From assembly GCA_964496575.1 (NCBI GenBank), contig CAZCAC010000087.1, positions 1-35,665 of the forward strand: a stretch of 35,665 bases of DNA, in the 5' to 3' direction. Made by a program: the position numbers and the translations under genes. Numbering within the stretch: the stretch's first letter is position 1; the number at the start of each line of letters is the position of its first letter. Below the pieces are notes generated by a model. It was given only the letters and a program-made list of their open reading frames with translations, was not told the DNA's origin and searched no databases. Shown here one piece after another: positions 32,471-35,665 of the stretch. This stretch comes from CAZCAC01 sp964496575. GTDB lineage: Bacteria; Planctomycetota; UBA1135; GCA-002686595.

Positions 32471-33088
32471 TCAACCTCCGACCCGGGCAGCCGCGAACGC
32501 CTGCATCGAGAGGAAACGCGCGGAGTGGGCGTAGTCGACGACGCGCGCGCCCGCCGCGTCGAAGCACGACTCCAGCTCTCGCTTCGCGATCGGTCGGCGG
32601 GCCGAGCGCGCGCGCCGACCGAGCCGTCGCCGCCAGGCGGGGAGGGAGGCCGAGTCCCAGAAGGAGGCGAGGACGAGACCCGAGCTGACTCGCACCAGCT
32701 CCGCGATCACTGCCGGGAGCTCCGCGACCGGGTCGAGGTGGTGCAGCAGGCGACAGCAGACGACCAGCTCGAAGGAGCCGTCGGCGAACGGGAGCGAGGC
32801 GGCGTCCGCGACGACGCGGGGTGGCGGGGCGAGGCGCAGCATCTCGACCGAGACGTCCGCGCCGAGGGTCGAACGACTCTCCGCGAAGAGGGGCGCCAGC
32901 CGCCCCGTGCCGCAGGGGACATCGAGCACTCGCGCGCCGGCGAGGTCCTCTCCGGCCCGGCGCAGGAGCCGCCTCACCAGGCGCGGATCGCGCTCGCGTG
33001 CTCGCGCGGTGGCGAAGCGCCCGGTCGCGTAGCGCGCGGCGACCTCTGGGGATCGCCACCGCTCTCGGGTGGGGGAGGGGGCGCACAT
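32471..33088 (-). CDS. Class I SAM-dependent methyltransferase
   Basis: A 205-aa cytosolic enzyme. Motif I is VLDVPCGTGRL (about residues 54-64). GADVSVEMLRLA then gives the acidic residue that binds the ribose, DAASLPFADGSFELVVCCRLLHHL covers motifs II-III of the Methyltransf_11 type, and ELVRVSSGLVLASFWD is the later strand. The acceptor is unknown; its operon partner, an LPS-kinase-like protein, suggests an envelope glycan or lipid. The ATG at 33088 has TATCCT 8 nt upstream and no SD at normal distance. Confidence 0.9.
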   Translation of the reverse strand: MCAPSPTRERWRSPEVAARYATGRFATARARERDPRLVRRLLRRAGEDLAGARVLDVPCGTGRLAPLFAESRSTLGADVSVEMLRLAPPPRVVADAASLPFADGSFELVVCCRLLHHLDPVAELPAVIAELVRVSSGLVLASFWDSASLPAWRRRLGRRARSARRPIAKRELESCFDAAGARVVDYAHSARFLSMQAFAAARVGG

Positions 33089-33096
33089 CGCCGGTT

Positions 33097-33102
33097 AGGA
33101 TA
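33097..33102 (-). promoter_or_regulatory. Candidate leaderless -10 box for the methyltransferase operon
   Basis: TATCCT on the minus strand, 8 nt before the ATG at 33088, with no SD between. Same motif as before the ChaN-like gene. No -35 element is recognised. Confidence 0.55.
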
Positions 33103-33212
33103 CGGCCCTCGTCGCTCCCCGCGAGCCGTGGACCCCTCCCGGGGCGAGAATGGGGTGGGCTGGTTCCCCGGGAGAGGGTGTGAAGCGCCGGGGGGCCCGC
33201 GCCGGGGCGGGA

Positions 33213-33252
33213 TTGGAAAAAAGGCCCCGATCCCCACGCGTCTCGCGGGGCC
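33213..33252 (-). terminator. Intrinsic terminator on the minus strand with no clear gene before it
   Basis: GGCCCCG (33223-33229) pairs perfectly with CGGGGCC (33246-33252). On the minus strand the stem is followed directly by six T residues (33222-33217) and CCAAT, a canonical rho-independent terminator. The only convincing gene to its right is on the plus strand, so it points to an unrecognised minus-strand transcript from the intergenic region, or it insulates the methyltransferase promoter. Confidence 0.6.
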
Positions 33253-33285
33253 CGGATCCGGCGCGCTACCACAAAATAGGCATTC

Positions 33286-33531
33286 CTATAACTGGGCCAC
33301 ATTCGGCCTCGACAACACCGTCGAGCTTCCACCCAAACGCCCCGTCGCAGAAGGGTTAGGAAGCTCGGATGGGATCTCATTTAGGATGTCGCAATGAGGC
33401 TCGCCGGGGTAGTCCAGGTAAGGGAACAACCGGGTCGTATTCCGCCCCGCAATCCGCTGACCGCGAGAGTTTCTAGGAGTGCGGAATACGTGGAGGCACT
33501 CCTTGACTGCCCCCCGGTGCTGTGCGACCAT
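33286..33531 (-). CDS. Doubtful 81-aa open frame upstream of the terminator
   Basis: The only reason to list this frame is its place: it ends 34 nt before a canonical minus-strand terminator. The peptide (with CLHVFRTPRNSRGQRIAG and LFPYLDYPGEPHCDIL) is less arginine-rich and more balanced than the chance frames in this window, but no domain is recognised. There is no SD before the ATG. It may equally be a decayed gene fragment or a chance frame in a non-coding RNA. Confidence 0.2.
   Translation of the reverse strand: MVAQHRGAVKECLHVFRTPRNSRGQRIAGRNTTRLFPYLDYPGEPHCDILNEIPSELPNPSATGRLGGSSTVLSRPNVAQL
33436..33503. promoter_or_regulatory. Two mutually exclusive helices in the leader region
   Basis: CGTATTCCGC (33436-33445) pairs perfectly with GCGGAATACG (33481-33490). 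AGGAGTGC (33475-33482) pairs perfectly with GCACTCCT (33496-33503). The two helices share 33481-33482, and the second encloses most of the 3' arm of the first, so both cannot form at once. Switching RNA leaders have such layouts. It lies 250-315 nt before the secreted-protein start. No known riboswitch class is recognised. Confidence 0.4.
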
Positions 33532-33750
33532 CCATTACGGCTCGCGGGCTTTCAAGCCCCGGGACGCCCCCTCCACACCGCAATCATTGTTACCAGTCGT
33601 CGGATCGGAACCGTCCGTGACGGCGAATCCCATGGAGAGGGCGGGAGAGCCGTTTCGGAAGGAGTACGACATCGACCAAGGAGAGCCAAATTCAGCGCCG
33701 CACCGGTGTCGGGCTCCCGAAAGTAACTACTGGAGGAGAACAACAGGGTC

Positions 33751-35463
33751 ATGAACAGCATCAAGTTCATCGCTCGCTTTGCGGCGACCGCCGCTTTGAT
33801 CGCTGGGGTGAGCTCCCAGGTGGCCGCGCAGGGGTCCTGCCCCGTCAATGCGCAATGCACGGTAGCGGGGTGGATGAAGGGGGTGCCGGTGACGGAGTCG
33901 GACTCGTACGGTCCGCAACCCGCGCCATTCCCCGCCAACATCCAACTCGAGGTGCCTCAGTTCAACCCGGCCACGTACGCTGCCCTGCACGGCGTGACCA
34001 CGGCCGAGATCGAGCTGGTCGCGGTCGAGTTGCAGGTCACGACCACCATCAACACCGCGCTGGTGTACTTCAAGAACCAGAACCCCACGAACCCCTGTGG
34101 TGGTACCTGGGCGTACGAGATCGTCACCGGCATCGAGGCGAACACGGATGTCAACACGCCGGCCGTCGAGGCGTCCGTGAACGAATCGGGTTCCACCGGA
34201 ACCCTGGACCCCGGTGAGGAGTACACCTGGAACCTCCCGTCGCCGGACTCGGAGAGTGCCTGTGTCAGCTTCCGGGTCCAGGATGGAGACCTCTCTCCGA
34301 ACTGGATCGGCGCCGGCAACGTCACGTTCGATACCGCGTCGGCCGCTCAGGACACCGACGGAACGGGCTGCGGGGACGTGTTGAAGCAGTACTCCAACAC
34401 CACCACCCAGCTCGTGGAGGTGACCTACCACTACTGCTTCGACGGCATTCCCGACGATCCGGAGGGCTGCCTCTGCCTGAGCCCCTCCGATCACTACCGC
34501 GTGCCCGGTAGCCTCCTGCTCTTCCCCGAGTTCGACAACCGCGACGGCGACATCTCGGTGCTGACCGTGACCAACGTCGACTGCATCGACTCCGGTGGCG
34601 GAGACGTCGAGGTCCACTACGTGTACATCGACGAAGACGGTTGCGACGAGTTCGACAAGAACGCGGTCCTGACCCCCTGTGACACTCTCACGGTGCTCAC
34701 CAACGTGCACAGCCCCGAGCACAACCGCGGGTACGTGTACGTCTATGCCCAGGATCCGGTCACCCACGAACCGATCGTCTGGAACCACCTGATCGGCAGC
34801 CTGCTGGTGATCAGCGGGCTCGACACCTTCGACTACGGCATCAACCCGGTGGCCTTCCGCGGTCTGACCGGCGTCGACGGGACGCCGACCGACGTCGACG
34901 AGGACGGCAACCGCGACCTCAACAACGTCGAGTACGCGGGTGCGCCCGACGTGATCACCATCCCGCGCTTCCTCGGTCAGGACTTCGAGGCCGGCCCCGG
35001 GACGATTCACAGTGAGATGATCCTGATCGCCCTCAGCGGCGGCAAGCTGTTCGACACCGAAGCGTGCTTCCTCTACTACAACGACAACGAGGAAGAGTTC
35101 AGCGGCGTCTACACCTTCCACTGCTGGGACAAGCCGAACCTGCTCGACATGAGCTTCGGCTTCGCCAACGACTGGCTGGAGGACCTCGTCAGCGACGACC
35201 CGGACGAGATCCTCGGCATCCCGGATCCGGGCTACCGCAACGCCGGCTGGATCTGCATCCAGGGTTGCTTCGCATACTCCACCAGGGAGACGATCGAGGA
35301 TCCCTCGATCTACGCCGTCCTGGTCGAGCACGTCGGCAACTGGGGCGTCGCGGACCTGCCCTTCGAATGCGGGGTGAGGATCAACGGATCGTTGATCCCC
35401 GACAACGTGTACGGCGACGGCGACGGACCCTCCGATCCTCCGAAGGACGGCGACAACAAGTAG
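33751..35463 (+). CDS. Secreted acidic 570-aa protein, choice-of-anchor-E-like N-terminal domain
   Basis: A 570-aa protein with a Sec signal peptide (FIARFAATAALIAGVSSQVAA, cleavage near AAA or VAA/QG). Residues 60-240 resemble the choice-of-anchor E beta-sandwich: VPQFNPATYAALHGVTTAEIELVAVEL, then VYFKNQNPTNPCGGTW and PGEEYTWNLPSPDSESACVSF. The later part is very acidic with about twenty cysteines in the mature chain, many in CLC, CID or CFLYY-like contexts, which suggests disulfides outside the cell. There is no PEP-CTERM, LPXTG or other anchor tail; it ends YGDGDGPSDPPKDGDNK. GGAGGAG lies at 33732-33738, 12 nt before the ATG. Function unknown; a surface or matrix protein is likely. Confidence 0.8.
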   Translation: MNSIKFIARFAATAALIAGVSSQVAAQGSCPVNAQCTVAGWMKGVPVTESDSYGPQPAPFPANIQLEVPQFNPATYAALHGVTTAEIELVAVELQVTTTINTALVYFKNQNPTNPCGGTWAYEIVTGIEANTDVNTPAVEASVNESGSTGTLDPGEEYTWNLPSPDSESACVSFRVQDGDLSPNWIGAGNVTFDTASAAQDTDGTGCGDVLKQYSNTTTQLVEVTYHYCFDGIPDDPEGCLCLSPSDHYRVPGSLLLFPEFDNRDGDISVLTVTNVDCIDSGGGDVEVHYVYIDEDGCDEFDKNAVLTPCDTLTVLTNVHSPEHNRGYVYVYAQDPVTHEPIVWNHLIGSLLVISGLDTFDYGINPVAFRGLTGVDGTPTDVDEDGNRDLNNVEYAGAPDVITIPRFLGQDFEAGPGTIHSEMILIALSGGKLFDTEACFLYYNDNEEEFSGVYTFHCWDKPNLLDMSFGFANDWLEDLVSDDPDEILGIPDPGYRNAGWICIQGCFAYSTRETIEDPSIYAVLVEHVGNWGVADLPFECGVRINGSLIPDNVYGDGDGPSDPPKDGDNK

Positions 35464-35488
35464 TCTCCCCCGGGCGACTCAGCCAACC

Positions 35489-35514
35489 CCGGGTCTGGGC
35501 TCTCCCCCGGGGTA
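35489..35514 (+). other. GC-rich hairpin after the secreted-protein gene
   Basis: CCCCGGG near 35489 and CCCGGGG near 35508 can pair around a loop of about 12 nt. It may form part of the transcript end together with the stronger hairpin downstream. Confidence 0.3.
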
Positions 35515-35522
35515 TGTATCGG

Positions 35523-35557
35523 CGAAGCCGAGCGGTGCACCGCGCCGTTCGGCTTCG
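35523..35557 (+). terminator. 15-bp hairpin, probable terminator of the secreted-protein gene
   Basis: CGAAGCCGAGCGGTG (35523-35537) pairs with CGCCGTTCGGCTTCG (35543-35557) along 15 bp with two G:T wobbles and a 5-nt loop. It starts 60 nt after the stop codon. Only TATTC follows, so the U-tract is poor, but the stem is very stable and the position is right for a transcript end. Confidence 0.65.
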
Positions 35558-35665
35558 TATTCATGAGCACTGGCGTCGTTCACTGGACTCGGCGCTCGGG
35601 CGGTGGTCCCACCCTCCACCGGAGGAGGTCGACCGGTCGCCAGCGTCTGATCGCAACGCCCATCG

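Larger units (their letters stand above)
33089..33750. other. 660-bp intergenic region with several RNA-like structures
   Basis: No convincing gene. The part from about 33255 is visibly less GC-rich than its surroundings. It contains a minus-strand intrinsic terminator (33213-33252), a 6-bp hairpin CTCGAC/GTCGAG (33308-33325), two mutually exclusive helices (33436-33490 and 33475-33503), a hairpin around GGGCT/AGCCC near 33550, a CCGTC/GACGG hairpin near 33610, and a GAGCC/GGCTC hairpin next to the ribosome binding site of the secreted-protein gene. An 81-codon minus-strand frame (33286-33531) ends shortly before the terminator. This is probably the long 5' leader of the secreted protein, a small RNA locus, or both. 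Confidence 0.5.

Noticed and set aside
33394..33754. Two overlapping plus-strand open frames in the intergenic region
   Set aside because: They lack a good ribosome binding site, show no domain or signal peptide, and cross the inverted repeats. They are best explained as leader sequence.
33751..35463. PEP-CTERM or similar sorting signal on the secreted protein
   Set aside because: The C-terminus is acidic and has no PEP motif, membrane helix or basic tail.

Overview
The window is GC-rich bacterial chromosome of ordinary gene density, with no phage, insertion sequence, CRISPR or RNA gene that I can recognise. The host looks Gram-negative: it carries six lipoproteins with clear lipoboxes, BamE-like outer-membrane-type lipoproteins, a WaaG-like glycosyltransferase and a WaaP/Kdo-kinase-like protein. 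The mix of an ECF sigma factor with a FecR-type partner, FG-GAP and carboxypeptidase-regulatory-domain surface proteins, a DUF2007-like protein and a large secreted protein suggests a high-GC Planctomycetota-like lineage, or another deep Gram-negative phylum such as Myxococcota. This assignment is inference, because no marker gene is present.

Layout. Positions 1-591 are non-coding, with an 85-nt imperfect hairpin and a REP-like repeat. nagB (minus strand, 592-1380) diverges from a tightly packed eight-gene plus-strand unit at 1462-9843. That unit encodes a sugar kinase, a sodium:solute symporter, a GHL10 glycoside hydrolase lipoprotein, a WaaG-like glycosyltransferase, two BamE-like lipoproteins, and an ABC ATPase with its permease. 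A lone molybdopterin oxidoreductase follows (9881-11872), then a cluster of REP-like repeats. A minus-strand flippase plus glycosyltransferase pair (12038-14521) diverges from a MacAB-like export operon with two separate permeases (14627-18913). Next comes a short operon with a duplicated DUF2007-like protein, a 614-aa exported protein of unknown function and a GNAT acetyltransferase (18989-21997), followed by a small membrane protein.

The right half holds an FG-GAP lipoprotein (minus), a carboxypeptidase-regulatory-domain membrane protein (plus), an outer-membrane-type lipoprotein with an FmdB zinc ribbon (minus), an ECF sigma factor with a FecR-like protein (plus), a ChaN-like lipoprotein (minus), an AzgA-type purine permease (plus) and a methyltransferase plus LPS-kinase-like pair (minus). 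A 660-bp structured, less GC-rich intergenic region then leads to a secreted 570-aa protein with a strong hairpin behind it.

How the genes fit together. NagB, the kinase, the symporter and the GHL10 hydrolase suggest amino-sugar or peptidoglycan-fragment salvage. The glycosyltransferases, flippase, LPS-kinase-like protein and lipoproteins point to envelope glycan assembly. One genome-wide feature stands out: most first genes of transcription units have a TATNCT-like -10 box only 5-10 nt before the start codon and no ribosome binding site. Downstream operon genes often have Shine-Dalgarno sequences or overlapping stop/start codons. Leaderless transcription therefore looks common in this organism. 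I found no unmistakable new multi-gene system; the strongest leads are the leaderless promoters, the structured region at 33089-33750 and the amino-sugar locus.
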